Shown: positions 35,639 to 47,945 of the stretch, in pieces
Layout of the letters: each line of letters opens with the position of its first letter
Position numbering within the stretch: position 1 is the stretch's first letter
From: Anaerosalibacter massiliensis
Lineage (GTDB): Bacteria; Bacillota; Clostridia; Tissierellales; Sporanaerobacteraceae
Length of the DNA stretch: 64,000 bases
Direction of reading: 5' to 3'
Assembly: GCA_000751555.1 (NCBI GenBank)
Contig: CCEZ01000043.1
Location: forward strand, 463,485-527,484
Translations under genes and position numbers: made by a program
The notes under the pieces: model-generated
The model's database searches: none
The model's input: only the letters and a program-made list of their open reading frames with translations
Told to the model about the DNA's origin: nothing

Positions 35639-38113
35639 TTAAATATAATTATTTAAACTATATAAGTATTTTACTTTAGATGTTTCTCCTATGTCAATTT
35701 TTTCATTAGAATTTTCCAATACCTTTATAAAATAAAATTTACCCTTATAAACAAAATCTATAAGATTTATATCTTTAAATATTTCAAATATTAGATCTAA
35801 CTTAAATTTTGTTATATTTCTAGTTGATTTTTTATTTATGGATCTTAAATATACATGCGGTTCAATCTTAAAAGCCTTTCCTTTCACAGAAATAAGCGTT
35901 TTATATACTACTCTCATTTCATCTATTGTTGGAATAAAAGAGTTGATTAATTCTTTATTTTTATCAATATCTTCCTTAGTGAACAGAGTTTGAATACCCA
36001 AGTCCTTTGATTCATCTATAAATTTAAATAAATTATTTTTATCAAAACTTAGATCATACAATATAATATTCTTATAATCTTCAAGTTTTAGTTCTGACAA
36101 AATAGGAAGTATAACTAAATTATTTGTTTTTCCTTTATTATTAAAATTATAAGTAATAGATGTCTTTCTAATTATTTCTCTTCCTTCCATTTTTATAGCT
36201 TTTAATATTTCTTCCAAATTAGAATAATTAAATACTAATACAATTGTTGAATCTTCATTTTTTAATTTATCAATAATAAAATCTAATCTATCTACCTTAG
36301 AAGAAAAATCTAAGTTTACAGAATTATAAGAATGATTTTTTTTACTTACTTTAAAACAGTTTTTCATATGGCTATGATAATCATCATACATATTAGATTG
36401 ATAAAAATCTAAATCTGCTATTTCTCTAATATTAAATTGAGGATTTATCATTCCCCTATATTCATTAATCTCCAATGTAGTTATAACATTTATACTATCC
36501 CCAGGTCTTAATACATTATCATATTCACCAAAGTTAAATGCTATAGCATCTACTTTGCTTTCCTCTTTTTCTAATACTAATTTTAAATGTTTATTATCTC
36601 TTCCTACACTTCTAATATTATCAATATTTGCATTTTTATATATGAATTGTGGAGAAGGATTACCTACACCAAAGGGTTCAAGTTCCTTCAATTCTTTTAT
36701 AGTTTTTAAATTTATATCATCTGAATTTAATTCACTATCAATAGATATTTCCGGAATAAAATCTGCTTCAGTCAAAGTATTTTCAACTATATTATTTATT
36801 TTTTCTCTAAAAACTTCTATATTCTGAGTCTTAATAGATATACCTGCTGCTTGCTTATGACCTCCAAATTTTTCAAATAAATTACTACATTCAACTAAGC
36901 CATCATAGATGTCAAAAGTTGGAATACTCCTTGCTGATCCCCTAGCCAAGTCTCCCTCTATGGAAAATAAAATTGTAGGTTTAAAATACTTATCTGTCAA
37001 TTTAGAAGCACATATTCCGATAATACCTGAATGCCATTTATCAGAAGCTAGTACTATTGCTTTATCTTTTTCTAAGTCTATTTCATTTTTTATCAATTCT
37101 TCTGCTTCTTTCAATATCTCATCTTCAATTTCCTGCCTTTTTTTATTTTTCTCATCTAATTTTCCTGCTAGTAAAGTGGCTTTTTCATAATCCGTAGAAA
37201 GAAACATTTCAACACCAGTTGATGCAGCTCCTAATCTCCCTGCTGCGTTAAGTCTAGGACCTAGTACAAAACCTAAATGATAGGATGATATTTCTTTATC
37301 TTTAAGTCCTACAACTTCTAAAAGAGCCTTCAACCCAATATTAGATGTATTAGCCATTATCTTAAGACCATTTTTGACTATAACTCTATTTTCACCAATT
37401 ATAGGCATTACATCTGCTACAGTTCCAACAGCTACTATAGGCAATATTTTTTCATAATCTATAGGAATATTTAATTCCTTTGATAAACCTTGTATTAATT
37501 TAAAGGCTACACCTACTCCAGCTAATTTTTTAAAGGGATAAGAACAATCTTCCCTGTTAGGATTTATAACAGCAATCCCCTCTGGAAGTCTATCTCCACA
37601 TTGATGATGATCTGTAATTATAACATCTATACCCTTTTCATTTAGATAATTCACCTCATCTATGTTAGTTATTCCACAATCAACTGTAATTACAAGAGAA
37701 GCACCTAAACTATGTATTTTGTCTATAGCATTTCTATTTAATCCATAACCTTCTTCAAGTCTATTTGGTAGATAATAGAAGTAATCTACATCTATGTTTT
37801 CTAAAAAAAGCAATATTGTAGAAGTACTAGTAACTCCATCTGCATCATAATCCCCATAAATACATATTTTTTCACCTAAATCTATAGCTTTAACAATTCT
37901 TTTAACAGCTTGTTCCATATCTTTTAACAAGAAAGGATCTATTAAATTATTTATATCTGTATTTAAAAATTCTTTTCCCTCTTCTACATTCTTAAATCCT
38001 CTATTTATAAGTACTTTTGCTGTAATAGGAGAAATATTTAACTCCTTACATAATATATCAACTTCAGAATAATTTTCTTTATACAAGCTATATACCTTAT
38101 TAAACTTTATCAC
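35639..38113 (-). CDS. recJ: Single-stranded-DNA-specific exonuclease RecJ
   Basis: 5'-to-3' exonuclease for recombination and mismatch repair. The DHH/DHHA1 motifs are clear: DYDADGVTSTSTI near 95, VDCG, ITDHHQCG, INPNR, and C-terminal GGHKQAAGISI. After the OB domain (about 455-560) there is an extra C-terminal region of about 250 residues typical of the long Firmicute RecJ. The total of 824 residues is in the normal range. Confidence 0.95.
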   Translation of the reverse strand: MIKFNKVYSLYKENYSEVDILCKELNISPITAKVLINRGFKNVEEGKEFLNTDINNLIDPFLLKDMEQAVKRIVKAIDLGEKICIYGDYDADGVTSTSTILLFLENIDVDYFYYLPNRLEEGYGLNRNAIDKIHSLGASLVITVDCGITNIDEVNYLNEKGIDVIITDHHQCGDRLPEGIAVINPNREDCSYPFKKLAGVGVAFKLIQGLSKELNIPIDYEKILPIVAVGTVADVMPIIGENRVIVKNGLKIMANTSNIGLKALLEVVGLKDKEISSYHLGFVLGPRLNAAGRLGAASTGVEMFLSTDYEKATLLAGKLDEKNKKRQEIEDEILKEAEELIKNEIDLEKDKAIVLASDKWHSGIIGICASKLTDKYFKPTILFSIEGDLARGSARSIPTFDIYDGLVECSNLFEKFGGHKQAAGISIKTQNIEVFREKINNIVENTLTEADFIPEISIDSELNSDDINLKTIKELKELEPFGVGNPSPQFIYKNANIDNIRSVGRDNKHLKLVLEKEESKVDAIAFNFGEYDNVLRPGDSINVITTLEINEYRGMINPQFNIREIADLDFYQSNMYDDYHSHMKNCFKVSKKNHSYNSVNLDFSSKVDRLDFIIDKLKNEDSTIVLVFNYSNLEEILKAIKMEGREIIRKTSITYNFNNKGKTNNLVILPILSELKLEDYKNIILYDLSFDKNNLFKFIDESKDLGIQTLFTKEDIDKNKELINSFIPTIDEMRVVYKTLISVKGKAFKIEPHVYLRSINKKSTRNITKFKLDLIFEIFKDINLIDFVYKGKFYFIKVLENSNEKIDIGETSKVKYLYSLNNYI

Positions 38114-38129
38114 ATAATCACCTCAAAAT

Positions 38130-38468
38130 TTAGCTCTTCTGTTCATCTATAATATTGCCATCCTTTTCAATGTCTAATGTATTTCCATTTTGTTCTTCTA
38201 GAAGAAATCTCAATTCATTTTTTTCCACTTCTATAGATTCTATCTTTTTATTTAACTCTTTAACTTTCTTCTTAAGTTTAAAATTCCTTACACTCCCCAT
38301 AATTGCTACTATAACTGCCCCTAAAATTGCAGAAATTAGTATAACTAATGCTTGGGATATACTTACTTTTCCAAATATAAAATCTATAAGAACTTTATTA
38401 GCATTTTTTAATGCAAATATAGCTACTAGAATTGCAAACAATAATGAAAATATGAAACCTTTCTGCAT
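38130..38468 (-). CDS. LapA-family membrane protein
   Basis: A 112-residue protein with two N-terminal membrane helices (KGFIFSLLFAILVAIFALKN; SQALVILISAILGAVIVAIMGSV) and a coiled-coil tail (LKKKVKELNKKIESIEVEKNELRFLLEEQ). This fits the LapA/DUF1049 family. The ATG at 38468 (MQKGF) has GGGAGG 7 nt upstream and is preferred to the earlier start at 38489. It is the first gene of a short unit with recJ. Confidence 0.85.
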   Translation of the reverse strand: MQKGFIFSLLFAILVAIFALKNANKVLIDFIFGKVSISQALVILISAILGAVIVAIMGSVRNFKLKKKVKELNKKIESIEVEKNELRFLLEEQNGNTLDIEKDGNIIDEQKS

Positions 38469-38551
38469 AATATTTCCTCCCTGATACATGATTTAATAAT
38501 ATATTACAATCTTTTTAGATAAAAAGAAAGTCTTTATTTGTTTTATACTAT

Positions 38552-38578
38552 AAAAAACTGCCTCTCGGCAGTTTTTTT
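38552..38578 (-). terminator. Terminator of secD-secF
   Basis: AAAAAACTGCC-TCTC-GGCAGTTTTTTT: an 11-bp stem with GC-rich top and T run, 9 bp beyond the secF stop. Confidence 0.9.
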
Positions 38579-38586
38579 ATATTTTT

Positions 38587-39471
38587 CTAAGCTTTTCTAG
38601 GATTATATTTTGCATCTTTTTCCTTTGATTTAAATACATACCACAAAGGACTTGCAATAAATATAGAAGAATAGGTGCCAGCAATAACGCCAATAATTAA
38701 TGGAAAAGCTAGTATTTTAATATCTTCAACTCCTAATATATACAATAATACAATTGTAATTAAAGTAGTTATAGAAGTATTTATAGTTCTAGTAATAGAT
38801 TCTTTAATACTGTTGTTGATAATTTTTTCATGGGATTCTTTTCTTGATAATCTTTCATTCTCTCTAATTCTATCAAATATAACTATAGTATCATTTATAG
38901 AATAACCTAAAATAGTTAATATAGCTGCAATAAAAGAGCCATTAATGGGTATTCTAAATATTGCATATACTGAAAGAGTAACAAGTACATCATGAGCTAA
39001 TGCAATTATTGCAGATATAGCAAACTTAAATTCAAACCTCCATGAAATATAAATAAGCATTGCTACTGCAGCTAGGGCTGATGATAATAAGGCCTTCCTT
39101 CTTATTTCTTTACCCATTGTTGGACCAAATTTCTGAGATTGAACTAGATCTTCATCTTTTAAATTATATTTTTCCTTAAATTCATTAAACATTTTATTTA
39201 TTTCCTTGTTATGGAAATCTTTCTTACTCTTAATTTGTATCTCGTCTTTTTTATCTCCTGAATGGACTATACTTGCATCTTTATCAAACTTATCTGTGAT
39301 AGCTTTGACCTCATCTACAGATATTTTTTTGCCTATTTTAATTTGTATTAATGTACCACCTTCAAAATCTATCCCTCTATTTAATCCATTTACTGTCATC
39401 ATTATCATTCCAAATATAATTATTATTAAAGAAATAGAGAAAAATATCTTTCTATTTTTTACTATATTCAC
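38587..39471 (-). CDS. secF: Protein translocase subunit SecF
   Basis: Integral membrane protein of the SecDF complex, which uses the ion gradient to help SecYEG secretion. Of the 294 residues, the first transmembrane helix is followed by the GGTLIQI motif and a small periplasmic-type domain, then five helices containing AILTILGYSINDTIVIFDRIREN. It follows secD by 17 bp. Confidence 0.96.
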   Translation of the reverse strand: MNIVKNRKIFFSISLIIIIFGMIMMTVNGLNRGIDFEGGTLIQIKIGKKISVDEVKAITDKFDKDASIVHSGDKKDEIQIKSKKDFHNKEINKMFNEFKEKYNLKDEDLVQSQKFGPTMGKEIRRKALLSSALAAVAMLIYISWRFEFKFAISAIIALAHDVLVTLSVYAIFRIPINGSFIAAILTILGYSINDTIVIFDRIRENERLSRKESHEKIINNSIKESITRTINTSITTLITIVLLYILGVEDIKILAFPLIIGVIAGTYSSIFIASPLWYVFKSKEKDAKYNPRKA

Positions 39472-39488
39472 CTATAATCACCCCTTTT

Positions 39489-40754
39489 CTAGGCTCCATA
39501 CAACTTAGTATTTTTTGCATTAGTCATATTTACTATAAGTTTTAACAAATGTTTAGTAATAAATACAGCAGTAATCATTGAAGCAATAATACCTAATACC
39601 AATGTTACTCCAAAGCCCTTTATAGAGCCACTTCCAAATCCATATAATACTACTCCTGCTATTAGAGTAGTTATATTCGAATCAAGTACTGATGATAATG
39701 CTCTCTTGAATCCAGCATCTATTGAAGATCTTATGGATTTTCCTACTCTCAATTCTTCCTTTATTCTTTCAAATATCAATACATTTGCATCTACAGCCAT
39801 TCCTATAGAAAGTATAAGTCCTGCTATCCCTGGTAAAGTAAGTTTCACTCCAAGACCTTTCATTCCAAGTAAAACTAAAAGAATATATATAGTTAATGAT
39901 ATATCCGCAACTAATCCTGGTAGTTTATATATAATAAGCATAAATAAGAATATAATTATGATTGCAATAGCTGCAGCATTTATACTCTTATCTAGAGCTT
40001 CCAAGCCTAATGTAGGTCCAATTACTGAAGATTGTACTTCTTTCATTTCTACTGGCAAAGAACCAGCTCTAATTAGAGTAGCAAGTCTCCCAGCTTCTTC
40101 TATAGTAAAATCTCCCTGTATTACAGCTCTGCCATCTTCTATAACTGCATTAACTACAGGACTGGATATAACTTGATCATCTAATATTATACTAATTATT
40201 TTCTCCATATCATTAGTTTTTGGTGCTAACCTTCTTGTTGCCTCAGCAAATTTTTTACTTCCTTCCTTATCGAACTCTAAGGACACTACAGGTTGTTCCA
40301 CACCATTGTCCATCTTTTGATACTGTGGTTCAGAACCTTTAACATTTTTTCCTGACAAAATTTCTTTACCTTCTGGATCAACAAACTTAAGTTGTGCTGT
40401 TTTTCCTATCATATTTATAGCCTCTTGTACGTCCTCTACTCCTGCTAGTTCTATTCTAATTCTATTATTACCTTCTATTACTATATTAGGTTCAGAAACT
40501 CCTAAACCATCAACTCTTTCACTAATTACAGCCTTTGATTGTTCCATTATCTTTTGAAGTTCTGGCCCCTGAATATCAGTCTGAGCTTCCAAGACTACAT
40601 ATACTCCACCAGCTAAATCCAAACCTAGGTCTATAGATTCTTTAACACTAGGTATCTTAGCTTTTCCAATTTCTATTCCATTAATAGCTGCATAGGTGCC
40701 AAAAAAGACTAAAGCAATTATTATGAAAAATATAATAGTGTTTTTTAGCCTCAT
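39489..40754 (-). CDS. secD: Protein translocase subunit SecD
   Basis: 421 residues: helix 1, then the conserved SIDLGLDLAGGVYVVLEAQ motif, the P1 external domain (about 60-240), and five helices with LTLPGIAGLILSIGMAVDANVLIFERIKEE. The short P1 domain is normal in Firmicutes. It lies just downstream of the SCIFF locus, an arrangement conserved in Clostridia. Confidence 0.96.
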   Translation of the reverse strand: MRLKNTIIFFIIIALVFFGTYAAINGIEIGKAKIPSVKESIDLGLDLAGGVYVVLEAQTDIQGPELQKIMEQSKAVISERVDGLGVSEPNIVIEGNNRIRIELAGVEDVQEAINMIGKTAQLKFVDPEGKEILSGKNVKGSEPQYQKMDNGVEQPVVSLEFDKEGSKKFAEATRRLAPKTNDMEKIISIILDDQVISSPVVNAVIEDGRAVIQGDFTIEEAGRLATLIRAGSLPVEMKEVQSSVIGPTLGLEALDKSINAAAIAIIIIFLFMLIIYKLPGLVADISLTIYILLVLLGMKGLGVKLTLPGIAGLILSIGMAVDANVLIFERIKEELRVGKSIRSSIDAGFKRALSSVLDSNITTLIAGVVLYGFGSGSIKGFGVTLVLGIIASMITAVFITKHLLKLIVNMTNAKNTKLYGA

Positions 40755-40835
40755 TCCTCTTCCTCCCTCTAGTATCTGATACTATATAATTATATAGTTC
40801 TTGATTTTCACAGTCAAATAACTTATAAAAGCTAA

Positions 40836-42194
40836 TTATTCCAAATTTGCTAAAATTGATATAGCACATTCAATTCTCTTCTTTTCCATTTCACAACCTA
40901 TTTTATAAGGTTTTGTGATATCCTTATTAGCATTGAAGGCATTTGCATGACAACCACCACTACAATAAAATCTTGCCCAACAGTTTTTACATTCTTCTTT
41001 ACTAAAAACATTGGCTTGTTTAAACTTTTGTCTTATATCTGAATTTTTAACTCCCTCATATACATCTCCTAATTTGAAATCTTCATTTCCAACAAATTGA
41101 TGACAAGGATATAAATCTCCCTCAGGAGTTACAGCCATATATTCAGAACCAGCCCCACAACCTGTTGCTCTTTTAATTACACAAGGACCTTGATTTAAAT
41201 TTATCATAAAATGAAAAAATGTAAAATCCTTGTCCACTTTTTTTATTTTTATATATTCCTTTGAAAATTTTTCATATTCTTTTAATATTTTATCTAAATC
41301 TTCTTCTTTTATAGCATATTCTTCCTTAGGATCTGTAACTACAGGTTCAATTGAAACTTTTTTAAACCCTAAATTATAAAATTCTAAAATATCTTGGGTA
41401 AAATCTAGGTTATTGCCTGTAAAAGTCCCCCTTACAAAATAATCTTTATCTCCTCTTTTACGGACCATATTAATGATTTTAGGAACAATAGTATCATAGC
41501 TACCCTGTCCATTGATAGTTTTTCTCATATTGTCATTAACTTCTTTTCGTCCATCAAGACTTAAAACTACATTGTCCATATTTTCATTAATAAATTCCAT
41601 ATTATCCTCATCTAGTAAAACTCCATTAGTAGTTATCGTAAACCTAAATCTTTTATTATAAATCTTTTCTAATTTTCTGCCATAGCTTACTAGTTCTTTA
41701 ACTAATTCAAAATTCATCAAAGGTTCTCCACCAAAAAAGTCCACTTCTAGATTCCTTCTATTTCCTGAGGAATTCACAATAAATTCTAAAGCCTTTTTGC
41801 CTACTTCTAAAGGCATCATAAGTCTTTCACCTTTGAAATCTCCTTGAGATGCAAAACAATATTTACATCTTAAATTACAATCATGGGCTACATGTAGACA
41901 CAATGCTTTAACTACATTCTGACTGTTATAAGTGAAATTATCTATATTTATTGCTTCAGAAAACAAAAGCCCCTCTTCTTTGATTTTATTTATCTCTTCA
42001 TAAGCTTCTTCTATTTCTTTTTGAGAATATTCATTACTTAGTATAGATAATATTTCCTTTAAATCTTTACTTTCATAATAATCTAACACATCATAAGCTA
42101 TCTTATCTACTAAATGAACTGCACCACTATTTATATCCAATACGATATATTTATTGTTAAAATAAAATTTGTGAATTTTTTTACTATATAACAT
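40836..42194 (-). CDS. scfB: SCIFF radical SAM maturase
   Basis: A 452-residue rSAM/SPASM enzyme that installs thioether (sactionine-type) bonds on the SCIFF peptide. An N-terminal RiPP recognition element (about 1-90) precedes the 4Fe-4S motif CNLRCKYC (Cys106, Cys110, Cys113); the C-terminal SPASM region has CGAGSEYMAVTPEGDLYPCHQF and CKNCWARFYCSGGC. It follows the peptide gene scfA after a hairpin. The family is almost universal in Clostridia. Confidence 0.95.
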   Translation of the reverse strand: MLYSKKIHKFYFNNKYIVLDINSGAVHLVDKIAYDVLDYYESKDLKEILSILSNEYSQKEIEEAYEEINKIKEEGLLFSEAINIDNFTYNSQNVVKALCLHVAHDCNLRCKYCFASQGDFKGERLMMPLEVGKKALEFIVNSSGNRRNLEVDFFGGEPLMNFELVKELVSYGRKLEKIYNKRFRFTITTNGVLLDEDNMEFINENMDNVVLSLDGRKEVNDNMRKTINGQGSYDTIVPKIINMVRKRGDKDYFVRGTFTGNNLDFTQDILEFYNLGFKKVSIEPVVTDPKEEYAIKEEDLDKILKEYEKFSKEYIKIKKVDKDFTFFHFMINLNQGPCVIKRATGCGAGSEYMAVTPEGDLYPCHQFVGNEDFKLGDVYEGVKNSDIRQKFKQANVFSKEECKNCWARFYCSGGCHANAFNANKDITKPYKIGCEMEKKRIECAISILANLE

Positions 42195-42235
42195 GTGAAA
42201 TCCTCCTACTAACTATTTACATAGAAAACTACAAA

Positions 42236-42263
42236 TTAAAAAGTAGTGGATAAAACCACCACC
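42236..42263 (-). terminator. Intercistronic hairpin between scfA and scfB
   Basis: Stem GGTGGTGG/CCACTACT (two G-T wobbles) with loop TTTTAT, followed by TTTTTAA on the minus strand. It probably terminates part of the transcripts, giving more peptide than enzyme mRNA. Confidence 0.65.
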
Positions 42264-42276
42264 TTTTTAAACATTA

Positions 42277-42417
42277 CTATTTGTTCTCGCACTTTTGATT
42301 TCCTACAGTGCAAGATGTCTTACATGCTGATTGACAAGAAGTTTGGCATTCTCCACATCCGCCTTTAATTAAAGTATCTTTTAAATTTCTCTTTCCTAAA
42401 GTTTTAATGTGTTTCAT
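42277..42417 (-). CDS. scfA: SCIFF six-cysteine peptide precursor
   Basis: A 46-residue RiPP precursor. The leader reads MKHIKTLGKRNLKDTLIKGG and is followed by the core CGECQTSCQSACKTSCTVGN and a sixth Cys in QKCENK; six cysteines occur within about 45 residues, hence the family name. GGAGG precedes the ATG. The product is the substrate of the adjacent radical SAM enzyme. Its physiological role is still unknown. It has its own promoter and is followed by a hairpin. Confidence 0.95.
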   Translation of the reverse strand: MKHIKTLGKRNLKDTLIKGGCGECQTSCQSACKTSCTVGNQKCENK

Positions 42418-42456
42418 ACAAATAGGCCTCCTTATGATAACAATGATATCTTATAA

Positions 42457-42485
42457 ATTATATCATAGAATAATATATATTTAAA
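42457..42485 (-). promoter_or_regulatory. Promoter of scfA
   Basis: TTTAAA (42480-42485), 17 bp, TATAAT (42457-42462) with a TGA extension upstream (extended -10), 40 bp before the scfA start. It starts only 4 bp after the TIGR04086 stop codon. Confidence 0.65.
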
Positions 42486-42488
42486 GTT

Positions 42489-42866
42489 CTATTCTAAATT
42501 GATTCCAATCATTCCACCAATTATACCAGTAATTAATGAAATTATTAATTTAGAAATAAAATATATATTAAGTCCAAATTCTTTTAAAAATATTTTCTTT
42601 AATATTATAAGAATTAAAAAATACAATATTCCTATTATTGCTCCGTTTAACCAACCTTTTTCCCCTATCTTTAAAGTCAAGTATATTGCTCCTAGAGCAA
42701 TACTGACTATAATAATTATTGTAGATAAAATTGGAATACTGCTCTCTTTCAATGATGTATAAGTTAAAAGCAAAGATACTATTGTAAGCATTATAATAGT
42801 AATAATATATGAAATTGCAATTCCCTTTAAAATATGTAAAGCATAATCAGTTTTTTTTATATCCAC
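42489..42866 (-). CDS. TIGR04086-family membrane protein
   Basis: A 125-residue protein with four hydrophobic helices (GIAISYIITIIMLTIVSLLLTY; IPILSTIIIIVSIALGAIYLTL; GWLNGAIIGILYFLILIIL; ISKLIISLITGIIGGMIGINLE). This matches the family found beside SCIFF and yajC in Clostridia; function unknown. The first GTG (42875) overlaps GGAGG, so the second GTG at 42866, 8 nt from that site, is the likelier start. Confidence 0.8.
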   Translation of the reverse strand: MDIKKTDYALHILKGIAISYIITIIMLTIVSLLLTYTSLKESSIPILSTIIIIVSIALGAIYLTLKIGEKGWLNGAIIGILYFLILIILKKIFLKEFGLNIYFISKLIISLITGIIGGMIGINLE

Positions 42867-42935
42867 AAAACTCACCTCCTATATTCCTTAATCCATACTT
42901 ATTTTATAGGAGTAAGTTTTATTACTTTAAACATT

Positions 42936-42965
42936 AAAAAACTTCCTTTTAAAAGGAAGTTTTTT
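42936..42965 (-). terminator. Terminator of yajC
   Basis: A perfect palindrome (AAAAAACTTCCTTTT and its complement) immediately after the yajC stop, with T-rich end. Confidence 0.8.
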
Positions 42966-42968
42966 ATA

Positions 42969-43280
42969 TTATTTTTCATCTTTATTCTTTTCTTCTTTCT
43001 TTGGAGGCTTACTATTTGTTACACTACCTATAGCCCATTTAGAAATATCAAATTTCACTTTATCTGAACCTACTTCAATTGTTACAATATCTTCCTTAAC
43101 CTTCACTACCTTTCCATAAATTCCTCCAATGGTTATTATTTTATCTCCTACTCTAAGAGCCTCTCTCATTTCTTGAACTTTCTTTTCTCTTTTTTGCTGA
43201 GGTCTTATTGCTAAGAAATAAAAAATCGCAAGAAACGCAATTGGTACTATTAATCCTTGAATATTTGCTGGCAATTTCAT
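42969..43280 (-). CDS. yajC: Preprotein translocase subunit YajC
   Basis: A 103-residue protein: one membrane helix near the N-terminus (LIVPIAFLAIFYFLAIRPQQKREKK) and the conserved cytoplasmic RVGDKIITIGGIYGKVVKVKEDIVTIEVG. YajC is an accessory of SecDF. It lies in the order queA-tgt-yajC-(TIGR04086-scfA-scfB)-secD-secF. Confidence 0.95.
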   Translation of the reverse strand: MKLPANIQGLIVPIAFLAIFYFLAIRPQQKREKKVQEMREALRVGDKIITIGGIYGKVVKVKEDIVTIEVGSDKVKFDISKWAIGSVTNSKPPKKEEKNKDEK

Positions 43281-43333
43281 CCCTCCTTCACTTTATTTTT
43301 ATTCAACAAAACTTTTCTAACTCCTTCTTAATT

Positions 43334-45489
<2,156 letters not shown>

Positions 45490-45518
45490 TCCATCATTCC
45501 TTACTATTTATTTTACGA

Positions 45519-45728
45519 TTACCTTTTAAACAAATTTAAAATTATGGTAAGAATCAAGCTTATAATTAAACTTGAAACTATAGGAAAGAAAAAAGTAAAA
45601 TTACCTCTCTTAATAAATATATCTCCTGGCAATTTTCCTAATCCTATTTTTCCACCTAATATTATAATAACTCCAAATATTAGAAGTATTATTCCCATTA
45701 ATATTAAAATTTTTCCCATATGCTCCAT
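45519..45728 (-). CDS. DUF2905 small membrane protein
   Basis: A 69-residue protein with two hydrophobic helices around the conserved GGKIGLGKLPGDIFIKRGNFTFFFPI motif of DUF2905. Function unknown. It lies between ruvB and queA, a conserved position in Clostridia. GAGGTG precedes the ATG. Confidence 0.88.
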   Translation of the reverse strand: MEHMGKILILMGIILLIFGVIIILGGKIGLGKLPGDIFIKRGNFTFFFPIVSSLIISLILTIILNLFKR

Positions 45729-45739
45729 ATCTTCACCTC

Positions 45740-46750
45740 TTATACATCCTTGTATGGGATATTAAAATGTTCATAGGCTTTTGTAGTTACCACTCTTCCC
45801 CTAGGTGTTCTATTTATAAATCCTATTTGTAATAAATAAGGTTCATATACATCTTCAATGGTAGTTCTTTCTTCTCCTGTAGCTGCTGAAACTGTATCCA
45901 ATCCTACAGGTCCTCCATCAAAATTTTCTATCATAGTTAAAATAAGCTTTCTATCCACGCTATCCAACCCTAGTCTATCTATTTCTAAAAGCTCTAAAGC
46001 ATTATTTGCTACATCCAAAATTATAACTCCATCTGCTAATACCTGTGCATAATCTCTAACTCTCTTTAAAAGCCGATTTGCAATTCTTGGAGTTCCACGA
46101 GATCTTTTAGCTATTTCTAATGCACCTTCATCTGCAATATCTATATTTAAAATATTTGAAGATCTTTTTACAATCCTTTTAAGGCTTTCTTCATCATATA
46201 AATCTAAATTTAATATTACTCCAAATCTATCTCTTAAAGGGGATGTTAAAAGACCAGCTCGTGTAGTAGCACCTATAAGTGTGAATTTAGAAAGATCTAG
46301 TCGCACAGATCTAGCACTAGGTCCTTTGCCTATGATAAGGTCTAGTGCAAAATCTTCCATAGCAGGATAAAGTACTTCTTCTACACTTCTATTTAATCTA
46401 TGGATTTCATCTATAAACAATACATCATTCTCCTCTAGATTAGTCAAAATACTAGCTAAATCCCCAGGTCTTTCAATAGCTGGTCCAGACGTTACTTTTA
46501 TATTTACATCCATTTCATTAGCAATAATATTAGCTAATGTAGTTTTCCCTAAACCTGGAGGACCATACAATAGAACATGATCTAGACATTCTTCTCTCTC
46601 TTTTGCAGCTTTTATAAAAATATTTAATTTTTCTTTTACCTTATCTTGACCAATATATTCATTAATAAACCTTGGTCTTAGACTCGTATCATTTTCTATA
46701 TCTTCTCTTCTTAGGTCTCTTGATACAACTCTGTTATCATCTTCAATCAT
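45740..46750 (-). CDS. ruvB: Holliday junction branch migration helicase RuvB
   Basis: AAA+ motor of the RuvABC complex. The 336-residue protein has the Walker [13 protein letters not shown], Walker [12 protein letters not shown], sensor I GATTRAG, arginine finger in RDRFG, and a winged helix at the end ([16 protein letters not shown]). Adjacent to ruvA and ruvC in one operon. Confidence 0.98.
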   Translation of the reverse strand: MIEDDNRVVSRDLRREDIENDTSLRPRFINEYIGQDKVKEKLNIFIKAAKEREECLDHVLLYGPPGLGKTTLANIIANEMDVNIKVTSGPAIERPGDLASILTNLEENDVLFIDEIHRLNRSVEEVLYPAMEDFALDLIIGKGPSARSVRLDLSKFTLIGATTRAGLLTSPLRDRFGVILNLDLYDEESLKRIVKRSSNILNIDIADEGALEIAKRSRGTPRIANRLLKRVRDYAQVLADGVIILDVANNALELLEIDRLGLDSVDRKLILTMIENFDGGPVGLDTVSAATGEERTTIEDVYEPYLLQIGFINRTPRGRVVTTKAYEHFNIPYKDV

Positions 46751-46768
46751 GACTATCCATACCCCTTC

Positions 46769-47356
46769 TTATTTTTTAAACATGTTTTTAAGTACCAGCT
46801 TTATAATCTCTTCTGTAGTTAAACCACTAATATCTATTCTGTCCAATGCCTTATCTATCTCACCCTTTGTATATTCTAAACTCATAAGTGCATCAATAGC
46901 TTCCTTTACATTGCCATTCTCTTCAACAATATTTAAACTATCTTCAATATCTATATTTTGGTCTATTCTATCTTTTAACTCTAAAACTATACGACCTGCA
47001 GTTTTTTTACCTATTCCTGGAGCCTTACATAAAAGTTTAGTATCATTGTTCATTATAGCAACCTTAATATCATTAGGCTTTAAAACTGATAATATACCCA
47101 TTGCTATTTTAGGACCTATTTTAGAGACTAATAGAAGCAATTGAAACATATCTAGTTCTTCTCTTGTTCCAAATCCATAGAGAAATATTCCATCATCCCT
47201 TAAATTAAAATATGTATACATCTTAACATTTTCCCTCTCACTTATATGAGATAAAGAATTTTTAGAAGCATATATTTTATAGCCTATACCATTATTCTCT
47301 AGAACTAAATAATCTTCCTGTATATTCACAACATCCCCTATAATATATTCATACAT
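46769..47356 (-). CDS. ruvA: Holliday junction DNA-binding protein RuvA
   Basis: Tetrameric junction-binding protein; 195 residues with the N-terminal OB domain, two helix-hairpin-helix motifs (LLVSKIGPKIAMGIL; LCKAPGIGKKTAGRIVLEL), and the C-terminal domain III that contacts RuvB (about 145-195). Confidence 0.97.
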   Translation of the reverse strand: MYEYIIGDVVNIQEDYLVLENNGIGYKIYASKNSLSHISERENVKMYTYFNLRDDGIFLYGFGTREELDMFQLLLLVSKIGPKIAMGILSVLKPNDIKVAIMNNDTKLLCKAPGIGKKTAGRIVLELKDRIDQNIDIEDSLNIVEENGNVKEAIDALMSLEYTKGEIDKALDRIDISGLTTEEIIKLVLKNMFKK

Positions 47357-47368
47357 AAAAACACCTCA

Positions 47369-47863
47369 TTATTCCATTTTAAACATTTCTTTAAATTTTA
47401 AAGAACTTCCATGGCACAATGCTATCGCTAAAGCATCTGCAGCATCATCTGGTTTAGGTATCTTTTTTAAGTTTAAAAGCATTTTTACCATTTCTTGAAC
47501 TTGTCTTTTATCTGCTCTACCATACCCTACCACACCCTGTTTAACTTGTAAAGGTGTATATTCATATATTTCTAGTCCTTTATGAACTGCAGCAAGTATT
47601 TCTACTCCTCTAGCTTGTCCAACTTTTATGGCTGTTTTTACATTCTTATTAAAAAACAATTCTTCTATTGCTAAATCTACTGGATTATATTTATCTATTA
47701 TAGACAACATTTCTCTATATATTATATCTATCCTTTCTGGAGAAGGGGTATTAGCATCAGTTGTTATAGCACCATAGTCCAATGCCTTAAATCTATTACC
47801 TTTACATTCTACAATTCCATATCCTACAATGGCTATACCTGGATCTATTCCTAATATAATCAT
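47369..47863 (-). CDS. ruvC: Holliday junction resolvase RuvC
   Basis: Endonuclease that resolves junctions. 164 residues with the catalytic acids visible: Asp7 in ILGIDPG, Glu in AIEELFF, and the C-terminal [15 protein letters not shown]. First gene of the ruvC-ruvA-ruvB run; followed by DUF2905 and queA. Confidence 0.97.
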   Translation of the reverse strand: MIILGIDPGIAIVGYGIVECKGNRFKALDYGAITTDANTPSPERIDIIYREMLSIIDKYNPVDLAIEELFFNKNVKTAIKVGQARGVEILAAVHKGLEIYEYTPLQVKQGVVGYGRADKRQVQEMVKMLLNLKKIPKPDDAADALAIALCHGSSLKFKEMFKME

Positions 47864-47945
47864 AAATATCCCCTTTCAAAAGTTCTACTATTTATTTTAA
47901 CATATTTATTTTAAAATATTAAATTAACTCTAAAAAAGATAATAA

